Positions 1 to 9,743 of a stretch of 64,000 bases of DNA are shown here, piece by piece. How positions within the stretch are numbered: position 1 is the stretch's first letter; each line of letters starts with the position of its first letter. The notes under the pieces were generated by a model, which ran no database searches, was not told the DNA's origin, and was given only the letters and a program-made list of their open reading frames with translations. Both the position numbers and the translations under genes were made by a program. Source of the DNA: Lentisphaerae bacterium GWF2_57_35 (GTDB taxonomy: Bacteria; Verrucomicrobiota; Kiritimatiellia; CAIQIC01; GWF2-57-35); the NCBI GenBank assembly GCA_001804865.1, contig MHBK01000044.1, positions 1-64,000 of the forward strand. The letters run 5' to 3'.

Positions 1-876
1 GATCCGCAAACAAATCCAGCTGTTGTTCCTTGATGCGGTTCTCCATCTCGCCGCGTGCGCAGTACCGATCTTCGTAGAGTTCCCGCGCTCCCCCATCCTC
101 CGGCGATAGCGAGGTAACGATGAATCGTGGATTGGCTCCCTGCTCCAGGTACTCCGCCTTGCCGATCACTCGCCGGGCCCGACTCCAGGTCTTCTGGGTC
201 TGATACGTCAGCTCCGAGAACACCCGCACGGATTGGCCGCTTACCTCATGCCAGCGCCGGGCACTGCTCATGGCCGGGGCCAGCAAGGTCTCCAGCCGAC
301 TGTTACGGGCCAAGCCGAAGAGAAAGTCCACTCCATGAGCTTCACACCAAACCATGATCTCTTCCCTCGTAAACCCGCTGTCGGCGCGAAGCAGAATGCG
401 AACCTCGGGCCAAGCGGTACGCAGCAAGCCCTACAATCCGCTGCACTTCTTCCAAGGCCCCTTCGCTGGCGTCGATGTTCGAGGGCCGTAACTTCGCGCA
501 CAAGAGTTCGTCGCCGCAGAAAATATACAGAGGCAGGTAGCAGTACCCATCGTAATACCCGTGGAAGAAGCGCCCTTCCTGGTTGCCGTGCAGCGGATCG
601 TCCGTCGCATCCAAGTCCAGAATCAGCGCCTTCGGCGCCTTGACCTGTCCGCTGATGAACTTGTCCACAAACAAGTCGGCCACCGCCTCTTCTCGTGCCG
701 CCACTTTCTTGTACCGCGACCCGGTCCCTTGCCCATGCTCCAGCCGATTCAGCGTGCTCTTGCCGGCCAGCGGCTTGCCCTTATCCTTCTGCCGCACCCG
801 ATCCGCACCGGTCGGATCGGACTTTTCGCCGACTCAGACCTTGAAACTCAAATTCGTTCTGGCTACAGTCTGTCAT
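1..876 (-). pseudogene. IS1380-family transposase remnant, partial and doubly disrupted
   Basis: The reverse strand encodes the IS1380-type DDE transposase signature: a STLNRLE segment, then LDLDATDDPLHG, GRFFHGYYD, KLRPSNIDAS and, in another frame, RILLRADSGFTREE. Two lesions are visible. The start at 876 gives a normal N-terminus (MTDCSQNEFEFQGLSRRKV), but near 819-831 it jumps directly to DPTGADR, a motif I would place roughly a hundred residues further on, so an internal deletion is likely. A second lesion at about 425-436 shifts the frame by one: the catalytic-core sequence ends at EEVQRIV and resumes as GLLRTAWPEV in the next frame, then stays open to the left edge (ending near RIKEQQLDLFAD). 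The C-terminus lies outside the window. No intact terminal inverted repeat could be proved. The copy is almost certainly inactive unless complemented. Confidence 0.88.
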
Positions 877-1063
877 GATGAGGGTTGCCTTCGTATGTTG
901 TACATAGTCAACTATCTTTGTGAGAAATGCGGGCTAACCCGTCTTTAGAGAAGCCGAGCCACCTGCAGCGCAACTTCCGGCAGGTGGACCGCGTTTTCCG
1001 TAACGCGGTCTCCTGTGGACGAATCCCTTGAAAAAACGGGCGCTTCACGTCATGCTGTTTCGC

Positions 1064-2707
1064 ATGGCGATAGAAATTGCAGCGGACAAGGTGCTTCGTG
1101 GGGGAGCTATTTATACCGGCGGCGTCAAAGAGCCAATGGCTTCCTCGGTGGCCGTGGCGCAAGGACGCATTGTGTATGTGGGGTCTTCTGCGGGCGCAGC
1201 CGATTGGATTGGCTCTCGAACGGAAGTGATCGAACTGAACGGACGGATGGTCCTGCCGGGGTTTCACGATTCGCATATCCACCCGTTGATCGGGGGCGTC
1301 AATTTGATTGAGTGCGATTTGGCGGAATTGGATTCGCTGCCTGCTTACCTGGAGCGTATTCAAGCTTATGCGAGCGCCCATCCGGCTAAATCGTTTATTC
1401 GCGGGCATGGGTGGGTGCATGGGCATTTCCCGCCCTCCGGCCCCTCCAAAAAGGATCTCGACGACGCCGTGCCGGATCGTTCTGCTCTGATAAAGTCTAT
1501 GGATGGGCATTCGGCCTGGGTTAATTCCAAGGCGTTGGCGGCCGCCCACATCACCCGCGAGACCCCGGACCCACCCGGCGGCCGCATCGAACGGGACCCG
1601 CTTAGCGGCGAACCTTCCGGGACGTTGCGGGAATGGACCGCCATGGATTTGGTGAAGGATGTTTTTCCTCCGCCCACCGAGGAAGAACTGGCGCAAGGTC
1701 TTCGGGCGTTCATGGCTCAGGCCTCCCGGCGGGGCATTACGGCGGTTCACGATGCGATGGTTTCAGATCGATTCCTCCGCGTATACGAGAGGATGGACGC
1801 GGACGGCGAATTGAATCTCCGGGTTGCGGCTTCGCTTTTATGCGAGCCGAACGAAGAGTCGACGGATCGCCTGATGGGGCTGCGCCAGCGATGCCGCGGA
1901 AAGCATCTGCGGGCTGGCGCCGCGAAGTTATTTTTGGATGGCGTGATGGAGTCGCATACAGCTTGGTTGCTCGAACCGTATGCGGATCGGCCCGATTTCA
2001 GGGGGGAGTTGGTTTGGAAGGAAGAAGCCTTTCGGCGCCAGGTTATGGGCTTGGATCGCGCGGGCTTTCAGTTGCATATCCACGCCATCGGCGATGGGGC
2101 CATTCGGCTGGCTTTGGACAGCTTGGAAGAGGCTATTCGAATTCACGGGCTTCGCGATGCGCGGCACCTGCTCGCTCACTTGGATTTGATTTCGCCGGCG
2201 GATATTCCCCGGTTGGGTCCCTTGGGGCTTGTGGCGAACGTTCAGCCGGCATGGTTTTACATCGACAACGGGTTTTTCGATACCGCCCTTCCTTATCTGG
2301 GAAAGAAGCGTGCCTTGGGCATGTATCCTGTTAAGAGCCTCTTGAAAGCGGGCTCCGCCATGGTCTGCGGCAGTGATTGGCCTTTTGGCGGAGATTCCGT
2401 CACGTTTAATCCCCTGGAAGCCATTTCCGTCGGCAGGACTCGGTGTGGAGTGGGCACGTCCTTTCATAATCCCCTGGCGCCTGAAGAGGGGCTGGAACTT
2501 TTGGAATTGTTGAACGCTTATACGCGCCAAGGCGCATGGGCCAGCTTTTGCGAACGGGAAACCGGCTCCATCGAAAATGGAAAATCGGCGGACCTCGTGA
2601 TGCTGGATGGGAATCTATTCAACCTACCCGCGGAGCAGTGGCCAGAAACGCGAGTACTGTTGACCTTGTTCGAGGGGCGGGAAGTTTATCGGGATACGTC
2701 CCTTTAA
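1064..2707 (+). CDS. Amidohydrolase family protein (YtcJ-like, Amidohydro_3)
   Basis: Predicted metal-dependent hydrolase of about 547 residues, a normal length for YtcJ-type amidohydrolases. Visible family marks are the strand-1 metal motif HDSHIHPL, the segment KLFLDGVMESHTAWL, the LHIHAIGDGAIRLAL histidine motif, the AHLDLISPADIPRL segment, the late SDWPFGGDSV aspartate motif and the C-terminal SIENGKSADLVML that closes the beta-sandwich. The family hydrolyses amide or related C-N bonds; the substrate cannot be read from sequence. No signal peptide is seen, so it is probably cytoplasmic. The frame is open upstream to a TTG at 1028 and has ATG codons at 1052 and 1064. I prefer 1064 because the alignable domain (ADKVLRGGAIYTGG) begins right after it, but no good ribosome binding site decides it. 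It lies about 190 bases beyond the IS remnant and 66 bases before the next gene. Confidence 0.85.
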   Translation: MAIEIAADKVLRGGAIYTGGVKEPMASSVAVAQGRIVYVGSSAGAADWIGSRTEVIELNGRMVLPGFHDSHIHPLIGGVNLIECDLAELDSLPAYLERIQAYASAHPAKSFIRGHGWVHGHFPPSGPSKKDLDDAVPDRSALIKSMDGHSAWVNSKALAAAHITRETPDPPGGRIERDPLSGEPSGTLREWTAMDLVKDVFPPPTEEELAQGLRAFMAQASRRGITAVHDAMVSDRFLRVYERMDADGELNLRVAASLLCEPNEESTDRLMGLRQRCRGKHLRAGAAKLFLDGVMESHTAWLLEPYADRPDFRGELVWKEEAFRRQVMGLDRAGFQLHIHAIGDGAIRLALDSLEEAIRIHGLRDARHLLAHLDLISPADIPRLGPLGLVANVQPAWFYIDNGFFDTALPYLGKKRALGMYPVKSLLKAGSAMVCGSDWPFGGDSVTFNPLEAISVGRTRCGVGTSFHNPLAPEEGLELLELLNAYTRQGAWASFCERETGSIENGKSADLVMLDGNLFNLPAEQWPETRVLLTLFEGREVYRDTSL

Positions 2708-2773
2708 CAATGAGCCGTAAGACCGGTATGCATAGACGGATTGTCCCTGTCGGTTAGCCAAGGAAGATGAAGA

Positions 2774-3793
2774 ATGCATAAATTAAGTAGAATCATGGTA
2801 GTGGCGGTCGCGTGTGTCATGTTGCTTCGTTCGGCCGATGCGTTCTGGTGGTTCAACCGGCCCCGAATCGCTCCCGCCGAACAGGTGTATGCCCGGACGA
2901 ACGAGACCGTCGCTGTCACGGACCGTCTGCGCGTGGCTACCTACAATTTGGAGCATTTGAATGACGGGATAAACGACGGCCCAACCAATACCTTGGAATT
3001 GGCGAGAGCCCACGCCCAGGCGGCTGCGGCCATTCTGGAACGAATCAATCCCGACGTGGTCTTTTTTCAGGAAGTGGAAAATGAGGACGCTCTTCGGCTG
3101 ATCAATAACACGTTGCGCCGCCCTTATCCGCTGGGTTTTATCACCCGCTACCAGGACAAAACCGGGCGGCCCGATCCTTTGAACATTGCCGTGTTGAGCC
3201 GGATTCCCCTGGCCCAGGTGAGAACGATCGCGTTCGATACCCTGTCCAGAAGCTCCCGCCCCCCTCGCGGGGTGCTGGCGGCCACGGTGGATTTGGGGCC
3301 GGATCGCAAGCTGCTGCTTTATGGCGTCCACTTGAAATCCAATTTTGGCAACAAAGAGCGCAATCAGGCTCAACGGGTCAAAACGATGGAAATCGTGAGG
3401 GCTGATGTTCAGCAGGTTCTCGCTCGGAATCCCCAAAGCCAATGGGAAGTCGCAGTGGCCGGCGACATGAACGTCGATCCGGACAACGAAGAATTTCGAG
3501 AGGACCCCTCGCTGACTCCGTTCAGAGACTGGATTGACTTGTGGCGAGGACGCCCAATCGGGGAACGGGCCACATGCCCAACAAGATACGGCGATCCCTC
3601 GTTGGTTTTTCCTCCTGCTTCGTTTGACCGGGTCTTGGTTTCGCCGGAACTTGTCGAGGAACCCTGGGTGGCGTTGCCGCTGACCGCCCTGCCCATGGGC
3701 GTGAATACCAATCTGGTCGCCGTCCTGCCGGGACAGGACGGGCATGTCTCGGATCATTATCCGGTTTATCTGGATCTCCGGCGCGAGCCCTAA
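2774..3793 (+). CDS. Exported endonuclease/exonuclease/phosphatase-fold protein
   Basis: A 339-residue protein with an N-terminal signal sequence (hydrophobic stretch IMVVAVACVMLL followed by RSADA) and a complete endonuclease/exonuclease/phosphatase (EEP, DNase I-like) domain. The ordered motifs are RVATYNLEHL (metal/active-site Asn), VVFFQEVEN (catalytic Glu), LYGVHLKSNF (His), VAGDMNVDP (Asp-Asn pair) and HVSDHYPVYLDL (Asp-His). The fold cleaves phosphodiesters in nucleic acids, lipids or inositol phosphates; the secretion signal favours an extracytoplasmic nuclease or phosphodiesterase, but the substrate is unknown. The ATG is preceded by an AAGGAAG ribosome binding site. It follows the amidohydrolase on the same strand by 66 bases and is convergent with the histidine kinase, with only 18 bases between the stops. 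Confidence 0.85.
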   Translation: MHKLSRIMVVAVACVMLLRSADAFWWFNRPRIAPAEQVYARTNETVAVTDRLRVATYNLEHLNDGINDGPTNTLELARAHAQAAAAILERINPDVVFFQEVENEDALRLINNTLRRPYPLGFITRYQDKTGRPDPLNIAVLSRIPLAQVRTIAFDTLSRSSRPPRGVLAATVDLGPDRKLLLYGVHLKSNFGNKERNQAQRVKTMEIVRADVQQVLARNPQSQWEVAVAGDMNVDPDNEEFREDPSLTPFRDWIDLWRGRPIGERATCPTRYGDPSLVFPPASFDRVLVSPELVEEPWVALPLTALPMGVNTNLVAVLPGQDGHVSDHYPVYLDLRREP

Positions 3794-3811
3794 ACACGCT
3801 TGCCGTCAAGC

Positions 3812-6631
3812 TCAACCCGTCGGCGCCCGCTCGATCAAGTGATGAAGTTTCTCGATGAGAGCGGGTGAGGAGTAAGGTTTTTGGATGAAATCGATGAAGC
3901 CCTTTTGAGCAAAGCGACTGATGGACTCCTCGGCATTGTAGCCGCTGGTGAAAAGGATTCGAGCATTTCGATCGGTTGCCACGATTTCGTAGTAGGTTTC
4001 CTCGCCGTCCATGACCGGCATGGTCATATCGAGGACCACCGCCTTGATCGAATCGTGATGCTTCCGGAAAAGATCCAGGGCGATGGAGCCGTCGGCGGCC
4101 GGGATGACCGTATATCCCGCATGTTCGATCATCCGCCGGCTGACTTCCAGCACCTTGCTTTCGTCGTCCACCAGGAGAATGGACCCCTGGCCTTGCCAGG
4201 TAGCGGATGTTTCGGCCACGCGGCGGCTTGGCCGGGGGGGTATGGCTTCGTCGGGAAGCGGAAACAGTATCCTAAAGGTGGTTCCCTTGCCTTCCATGCT
4301 GTCCACGTGAATGGCGCCTTTGTGGCCTCGGACAATGCCCAACACCACGGCAAGTCCAAGTCCCCGTCCGGCGAACTTCGTAGTGAAAAAAGGGTCGAAT
4401 ATTTTTTCGGCGGTGGCAACGGCCATTCCGCAGCCCGTATCCGTCACGGTGAGGGCGACATAGCAGCCTTCCAGGAGTTGGTCGCCCAGGAGGGTTCGGC
4501 TGAGCATCTTTCGGTCGCACATCATGGCGGTCGTGGAAATGGTCACCTCGCCCATGTTGTCCTTCAACGACTCGGAGGCATTGGTAACCAGATTGATGAT
4601 GACCTGCCGGAGCTGGGTGGCATCGGCTTCGATCGACGGCAACCGGTCGGCTACCTTGATACGGAGCAAAGTTTTCTTGGCGATCGAGGCCTCCAGCAGT
4701 GGACGCATGTCCCAGATAATCTCATTGAGATCGATTCGCTCCACCATGAAGCGTCCTTTTCCGGAATAGGCGAGCATCTGGCGGCTGATTTCAGCCGCAT
4801 GCTTGCCGGCGCGTTCGATTTCGTCGAGGCTTTCGAGCGCGGGAGAACCGGGATGAAGTTCCATCGACATGAGTTCCGCATTTCCCAGGATCACGGTTAG
4901 CAGGTTGTTAAAATCGTGGGCAATGCCGCCGGCCAGAATACCCAAGCTTTCCAGTTTTTGCGCATGCTGGACCTGGGCTTCCAGTTGCTTTCTCTCCTTC
5001 TCGGCATTTTGCCGTTCGGTGGTGTCGCGGGAAAGGCCGAAGATAACCACTTCGTTATTCCATTTGCCCACAGTGGCCTTGGTGTCGACCGGAATCAAGG
5101 CGCCTGAACGGGTTTGGAGCGGGATTGGACAACTAGCCAATTGTCCGGCCAGTATTTTTTCCAGGATCTCGGCGGCTTCTTCGCGGCGGTTGGCAGGATG
5201 CAGGTCGAGGATGTGCATGCGCGAAAGCTCTTCGGTCGAATAATCGAGCCGTTCTTCCACCGCCGGATTCCAATGAAGGAGCCGGCCTTCGATGGTGACG
5301 ATAAAAAGAAAATCCGTGATGGTATTGAACAGGCTTTGCAGGTTATTGCGGTTTTCGCGCAAGACGGTTTCCGTTTGAGCCCTTTCGATGATGCCCCCCA
5401 TGGGCACGACCATGGCTTCGAGCAGATTTCGTATGGACGTCGGAATCTCGTCCAGGGTCCGAGACGCCAGGCTTGCGACCGCAATCATGCGGTTTTGATA
5501 GACGACCGGAATGACCGCAGAAGCCTTGAATTGCTCGGCTTGTCGAAACTCTTCAAGGGCTGGAATGACATCGGAAGCGGAAAAATAGAGAGGCCGATGA
5601 TTCTCGATCTTTGTTGCATGTTCCGTCCCTCCGTTCATCTGGCAAATATGGGGCGGGGCTGAATGGCGCAGACCCTGGCTGACGATCAGGCGCATGGTAT
5701 TTTCCGGTTGCTCGATTAGGTAGACGCTGCCGCAGTCAATGCCTTCGATTTGCAGGACTGCTTTCAGAAACTCCTTCATGGCTTCGGATATGTCGCTGAT
5801 GGTGCTCAGGCGTAAGGCCAAGTCTCGTTGAATATGGAGCCAATGTTCTGTCTGCTGGCGATCGGTGATGTCGAGGATTACCCCTCGCAACCCGACCGCC
5901 TGTCCGTTCCGCTGTATGGCCGAAGACCGGACCATGATGGGTATGATGGAGCCGTCCTTGCGCCGGATTCGATAAGTGTCCGGAGTGATCGAGTGGGGGC
6001 GTCCTTCAATGATGTTTTTGATCTCGGTCATGGCGCGTTTCAAGTCTTCGGGAAGGATCAGATCGTTTGGGAGCGTAAGATGTTCGAAGTCTTCGCGCGT
6101 ATAGCCGGTAATTTCGAAGGCCGTTTGGTTGACGAACGTCAACCGTCCGCTCAGATCCATTTCATAGACAATGCACGGCAGCAGGTCGGCCAGTTCCCGC
6201 AGACGTTCTTCACTTTTAAAAAGAGCATCCTCGGCTGCGACTTTTTCCTTGTGCAGAATTTGCTGTCGGATGACTTGTTCGATGAGCGAGGGCAGCAGTT
6301 CCAAATATAGCCCTTCGACATCTTTGACCAGATAGTCGCGGACGCCCAACTTCATGGCTTCGACGGCAATCCGTTCGTTGCCGGCGCCCGTTATCATGAT
6401 GGTGGGAATCATTCGACCGCACTCGGCCAGCGTGCGGATAACTTCCAAGCCTTCCATGCCGGGCATCTCATGATCCACGAGCAGGCAATCGAAAGAATGT
6501 TCTTCCAGCCGGCGTAATCCTTTTATCCCGTCCGGGGCGGTTTCCACTGAAAGACCTGATTTACTGAGGCGCTTTTGAACAATGCGGGCCAAGCCTGGGT
6601 CGTCTTCAATATAGAGAATTCGAATATCCAT
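3812..6631 (-). CDS. Hybrid sensor histidine kinase with receivers at both ends
   Basis: About 939 residues from the ATG at 6631, which sits behind a GGGGGCTGAC purine-rich site; an in-frame TTG at 6667 is less attractive. Domain order: N-terminal receiver (ILYIEDD, phosphoacceptor Asp53 in LLVDHEMPG), PAS (LPCIVYEMDLSGRLTFVN), GAF-like region (roughly 270-430), second PAS (LFIVTIEGRLLHWNPAVEER), dimerisation/phosphoacceptor helix with His572 in GGIAHDFNNLL, HATPase with N, G1 and G2 boxes (NLVTNASESL, DTGCGM, GRGLGLAVV), and a C-terminal receiver (SILLVDDE, Asp868 in VVLDMTMP). No transmembrane segment is evident, so it is likely soluble. No DNA-binding domain or cognate regulator is adjacent. 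The two receivers imply a phosphorelay or control of the kinase by another one. It lies 144 bases downstream of nth on the same strand. Confidence 0.92.
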   Translation of the reverse strand: MDIRILYIEDDPGLARIVQKRLSKSGLSVETAPDGIKGLRRLEEHSFDCLLVDHEMPGMEGLEVIRTLAECGRMIPTIMITGAGNERIAVEAMKLGVRDYLVKDVEGLYLELLPSLIEQVIRQQILHKEKVAAEDALFKSEERLRELADLLPCIVYEMDLSGRLTFVNQTAFEITGYTREDFEHLTLPNDLILPEDLKRAMTEIKNIIEGRPHSITPDTYRIRRKDGSIIPIMVRSSAIQRNGQAVGLRGVILDITDRQQTEHWLHIQRDLALRLSTISDISEAMKEFLKAVLQIEGIDCGSVYLIEQPENTMRLIVSQGLRHSAPPHICQMNGGTEHATKIENHRPLYFSASDVIPALEEFRQAEQFKASAVIPVVYQNRMIAVASLASRTLDEIPTSIRNLLEAMVVPMGGIIERAQTETVLRENRNNLQSLFNTITDFLFIVTIEGRLLHWNPAVEERLDYSTEELSRMHILDLHPANRREEAAEILEKILAGQLASCPIPLQTRSGALIPVDTKATVGKWNNEVVIFGLSRDTTERQNAEKERKQLEAQVQHAQKLESLGILAGGIAHDFNNLLTVILGNAELMSMELHPGSPALESLDEIERAGKHAAEISRQMLAYSGKGRFMVERIDLNEIIWDMRPLLEASIAKKTLLRIKVADRLPSIEADATQLRQVIINLVTNASESLKDNMGEVTISTTAMMCDRKMLSRTLLGDQLLEGCYVALTVTDTGCGMAVATAEKIFDPFFTTKFAGRGLGLAVVLGIVRGHKGAIHVDSMEGKGTTFRILFPLPDEAIPPRPSRRVAETSATWQGQGSILLVDDESKVLEVSRRMIEHAGYTVIPAADGSIALDLFRKHHDSIKAVVLDMTMPVMDGEETYYEIVATDRNARILFTSGYNAEESISRFAQKGFIDFIQKPYSSPALIEKLHHLIERAPTG

Positions 6632-6775
6632 CGTCAGCCCCCGCAAAGTGAAGTGTTCTTTCTCCAATAATTTGGAGCGGATGTGAAGCGAAATGTTGCA
6701 AAACTTTTCGCGGTAACCGTGGGAATTGTAGATCCGTTGTGAACCAGGAGGCTTTCTGAGGGCTCTCGATGCTCG

Positions 6776-7441
6776 TCATTTCTTTTTCGGCAAACCGGTT
6801 TCCTTGTTCGGATATGGACAGAGTTCCCGGATGGGACATTGGGGGCAACCGGGTTTTCGCGCGTAGCAGCAGCGCCTTCCATGAAACACCATGCAATGAG
6901 ACCAGTTGCTCCAGTCTTTTTCCGGCACGATGGCCTTTAAGTCGACTTCGATCTTGTCAGGGTCTTCATGTTTCGTGAACGCGAGGCGTTGAGAAAGCCG
7001 TTTGAAGTGCGTATCGACGATAAGGCCCGGTTTGCCAAAGGCGGTCGCGATCAGAAGATTGGCTGTTTTTCTGCCGATGCCCGGCAGCGTGATAAGGACA
7101 TCGAAATCGTCTGGAATTTGGCCCTCGAACCGCGTGGCCAACTCGGAGCAGAGCGCCCGGATGTTTTTGGCCTTATTTCGAAAGAATCCGGTGGATTTGA
7201 TTTCGGTTTCGAGTGTCTCTTGCGGTGTGGCGGCCCAATCCGCCGCCGTCGTATACTTCTTGAAGAGGGCCGGTGTGACGAGGTTTACGCGCTTGTCCGT
7301 ACATTGGGCGGAGAGAATGGCGGCGACCGCCAATTCGAGCGGGCTTCCAAATACCAGCTCGCAGCCGGCGTCGGGATAAGCAACGCGCAGACGCTCAAGA
7401 ATGAGCGCTGCGCGTTTTTTTAATGAGACCAGGTCCGTCAT
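6776..7441 (-). CDS. nth: Endonuclease III (DNA glycosylase/AP lyase)
   Basis: A 221-residue protein of typical Nth length. It removes oxidised pyrimidines and nicks abasic sites in base excision repair. Visible features are the substrate-recognition segment [12 protein letters not shown], the helix-hairpin-helix [12 protein letters not shown] with the catalytic lysine, the catalytic aspartate in [12 protein letters not shown], and a C-terminal 4Fe-4S loop with exact Nth spacing C-x6-C-x2-C-x5-C ([17 protein letters not shown]). It starts only 13 bases after pnp ends on the same strand, so it is probably co-transcribed with rpsO-pnp, an unusual but plausible linkage of DNA repair and RNA decay. 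Confidence 0.95.
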   Translation of the reverse strand: MTDLVSLKKRAALILERLRVAYPDAGCELVFGSPLELAVAAILSAQCTDKRVNLVTPALFKKYTTAADWAATPQETLETEIKSTGFFRNKAKNIRALCSELATRFEGQIPDDFDVLITLPGIGRKTANLLIATAFGKPGLIVDTHFKRLSQRLAFTKHEDPDKIEVDLKAIVPEKDWSNWSHCMVFHGRRCCYARKPGCPQCPIRELCPYPNKETGLPKKK

Positions 7442-7454
7442 TAAAGCCGGAAAT

Positions 7455-9563
7455 TTATTCCTTCAAGTCTTTTTCTTCCAGCGCGGCCTTGCGGCTGAGT
7501 CGAACCTTGCCGTTTTCGTCGACATTCAGGCACTTGACCCAGATGGCTTCGCCCATCTTTACGACGTCTTCCACGCGGTTGACCCTGAAATTGGCCAATT
7601 CGCTGATGTGGACCAAGCCTTCCCGGCCCGGAATGATTTCGACAAAGGCGCCGAAATCCTTGATGCCAGTGACGGTGCCGCGATAAATCTTGCCGACCTC
7701 GGCTTCCGCCGTGATCAGATTGACTTCCCGGACTGCGGCGTCCATGGCGTCCTTGTCGTTGCTGAAGATGTGAACCGTTCCGTCATCGTCAATATCGATC
7801 TGCGCACCGGTGGTTTCGGTAATGCGGCGGATGTTTTTGCCGCCCGGGCCGATCAAGGCGCCGATCTTCTCGGGATTGATCTTGACGACTTGGATGCGCG
7901 GCGCGTATTGCGAAAGATCGGGTCGCGGTTGGGCGATGACGCTGGTCATCGCGTCGAGAATCTTTATCCGCGTAGTGCGAGCCTTGATAAAAGCGCCTTC
8001 CACCAATTCCCATTTGAGACCCCGCAGCTTCAAATCCACCTGGAAGCCGGTGATGCCGTCTTTGGTGCCTGCGACTTTGAAGTCCATATCGCCGCAATGA
8101 TCTTCGGAGCCAAGGATGTCGGTGACGAGCACCGCCTTGTCATCGCCGGTAAAGAGGCCGATGGAAATGCCTGCGACCGGCTTGATCAGCGGGATGCCGG
8201 CATCCATCAACGCCAAAGTGCCTGCGCAGACGCTGGCCATCGAGCTGGAGCCGTTTGAGCCCATGATCTCGGAAACCAAGCGAACCGTGTAGGGATAATC
8301 CTTGGGCATCATCTGGGCGATCGAGCGTTCCGCCAGTGCGCCGTGACCGATTTCGCGGCGGCCGGTTCCTCCCAGGCGTCCGACTTCACCGGTCGAATAG
8401 GGCGGGAAGTTGTAATGCAGAATAAAGTTCTTTTCTTCCGGACCGCCGGTGATGCCGTCCATTTCCTGCGCATCGCCCGTGGTGCCGAGCGTGGCAATGG
8501 TCATCGCCTGGGTTTCCCCGCGGCTGAACAAGGCGGAGCCGTGCGTCCGGGGGAACAAGCCCACCTGGATGTCGAGAGGGCGAAGATCGTCAAAACCGCG
8601 TCCATCGATGCGCCGGCTCTTTTCGAGCACGTTCTTGCGGACCACTTCGATCTCGATTTTGTCGAACAGTTGCGAGAACAAAACCGGCTTCATGACATCG
8701 GGATACAGCTCAGTCATCTTCGCGTCGAGGGCGGTGCGGAGGGCTTTCACCTTGCCTTGGCGTTCTTGTTTGCCGGGGATCAGGAGGGCTTCGGCCAATT
8801 CGGCGCCAACGAGCTCGCGGGCTTTGTCGACGAGGACGGCATCGATCGGTTTGGCTGTGATGACTTTTTCCGACAGACCGAGCATTTTGCGCAATTCCAA
8901 CTGGGCATCGATCAATTTCTGGATGGATTCATGGCCGAACTTCATGGCCGCCAGCATATCCGTCTCGGAAATTTCATGAGCGGAACCCTCAATCATCATG
9001 GGCAGCTCGCGGGTCCCGACATAAATCAAGTCCAGATCGCTGGTCTTCATGTCGGTATGAGTGGGGTTGACCACAAATTGGCCATTGACTCGTCCGACCC
9101 GGACGGCGCCAATGGGGCCGTAGAACGGAATCTCGGAGATCGTCAGGGCTGCGCTGGCGGCGTTGATGCACAAGACATCGGATTCGTTCTCGCCGTCGGC
9201 GCAGATCAGGGTGTTGTTGATCTGGACTTCGTTGTAAAAGCCTTCGGGGAAGAGCGGGCGGATGGGGCGATCCGTGACGCGGGCGGTCAGGATTTCCTTT
9301 TCGCTGGGGCGGCCTTCGCGTTTGAAATAGCCGCCGGGAAATTTGCCCGCCGCATAGAATTTCTCGCGATATTCCACTTGCAGGGGGAAGAAATCGATGC
9401 CTTCCCGAGGTTTTTCAGAGGCGGTGACGGCGGAAAATACGATGGTTTCGCCCAACTGAACGGTGACAGCTCCGTGGGCTTGACGAGCTAAAACGCCGGT
9501 TTCAAAGCGGAGTTTTTTGCCGGAGAGGTCGACTTCGACGGTTTTTGTGTTGTTAATCTTCAT
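7455..9563 (-). CDS. pnp: Polyribonucleotide nucleotidyltransferase (PNPase)
   Basis: A 702-residue PNPase of normal length, performing phosphorolytic 3'-5' RNA degradation. The two RNase PH-like cores are visible (N-terminal [14 protein letters not shown] and [14 protein letters not shown]; second core [30 protein letters not shown] and [14 protein letters not shown]), followed by the KH domain ([15 protein letters not shown]) and S1 domain ([17 protein letters not shown]). The start is preceded by AAGGAAC, and a short stem (CCTGTT/AACAGG) lies immediately upstream of that site. It follows rpsO as in many bacteria. The 180-base gap carries two strong hairpins that could be processing or autoregulatory sites. 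Confidence 0.97.
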   Translation of the reverse strand: MKINNTKTVEVDLSGKKLRFETGVLARQAHGAVTVQLGETIVFSAVTASEKPREGIDFFPLQVEYREKFYAAGKFPGGYFKREGRPSEKEILTARVTDRPIRPLFPEGFYNEVQINNTLICADGENESDVLCINAASAALTISEIPFYGPIGAVRVGRVNGQFVVNPTHTDMKTSDLDLIYVGTRELPMMIEGSAHEISETDMLAAMKFGHESIQKLIDAQLELRKMLGLSEKVITAKPIDAVLVDKARELVGAELAEALLIPGKQERQGKVKALRTALDAKMTELYPDVMKPVLFSQLFDKIEIEVVRKNVLEKSRRIDGRGFDDLRPLDIQVGLFPRTHGSALFSRGETQAMTIATLGTTGDAQEMDGITGGPEEKNFILHYNFPPYSTGEVGRLGGTGRREIGHGALAERSIAQMMPKDYPYTVRLVSEIMGSNGSSSMASVCAGTLALMDAGIPLIKPVAGISIGLFTGDDKAVLVTDILGSEDHCGDMDFKVAGTKDGITGFQVDLKLRGLKWELVEGAFIKARTTRIKILDAMTSVIAQPRPDLSQYAPRIQVVKINPEKIGALIGPGGKNIRRITETTGAQIDIDDDGTVHIFSNDKDAMDAAVREVNLITAEAEVGKIYRGTVTGIKDFGAFVEIIPGREGLVHISELANFRVNRVEDVVKMGEAIWVKCLNVDENGKVRLSRKAALEEKDLKE

Positions 9564-9628
9564 GATGTGTTCCTTCCTGTTATTGAAAACAGGGCCTTAT
9601 GCCCAGCGGAAAGACTATCAAATGCCGA

Positions 9629-9660
9629 GCTTTGTTTTGATGGAGTCATCAAAACAAAGC
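9629..9660 (-). promoter_or_regulatory. Perfect 14-bp stem-loop between rpsO and pnp
   Basis: The arms 9629-9642 and 9647-9660 are exact reverse complements (GCTTTGTTTTGATG against CATCAAAACAAAGC) with a four-base loop. On the minus-strand transcript no uridine run follows, so it does not look like a simple intrinsic terminator. By analogy with the E. coli rpsO-pnp spacer, where RNase III cuts a hairpin and PNPase autoregulates, a processing or 3'-end-stabilising role is inferred. Confidence 0.6.
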
Positions 9661-9694
9661 AAATTCCGGCAGTAACCTCGAAACCATGCACATA

Positions 9695-9712
9695 ATGACT
9701 GCATGCAGTCAT
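9695..9712. promoter_or_regulatory. 18-bp perfect palindrome near the rpsO 3' end
   Basis: ATGACTGCATGCAGTCAT is self-complementary over all 18 bases, and the flanks (ACCA...CAC against GTGTGGT) extend the pairing imperfectly. It lies about 30 bases past the rpsO stop on the minus transcript. It could fold as a second hairpin in the rpsO-pnp spacer or act as a dyad protein site; the sequence alone cannot say which. Confidence 0.45.
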
Positions 9713-9743
9713 AGTGTGGTTTTGAAGTGCTGAAAGGAGGGAA

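Noticed and set aside
915..945. Possible IS1380 terminal inverted repeat (TGTGAGAAATGCGGGCTAA)
   Set aside because: It lies where the end of the element would be, but the opposite end is outside the window, so the repeat and any target duplication cannot be verified.
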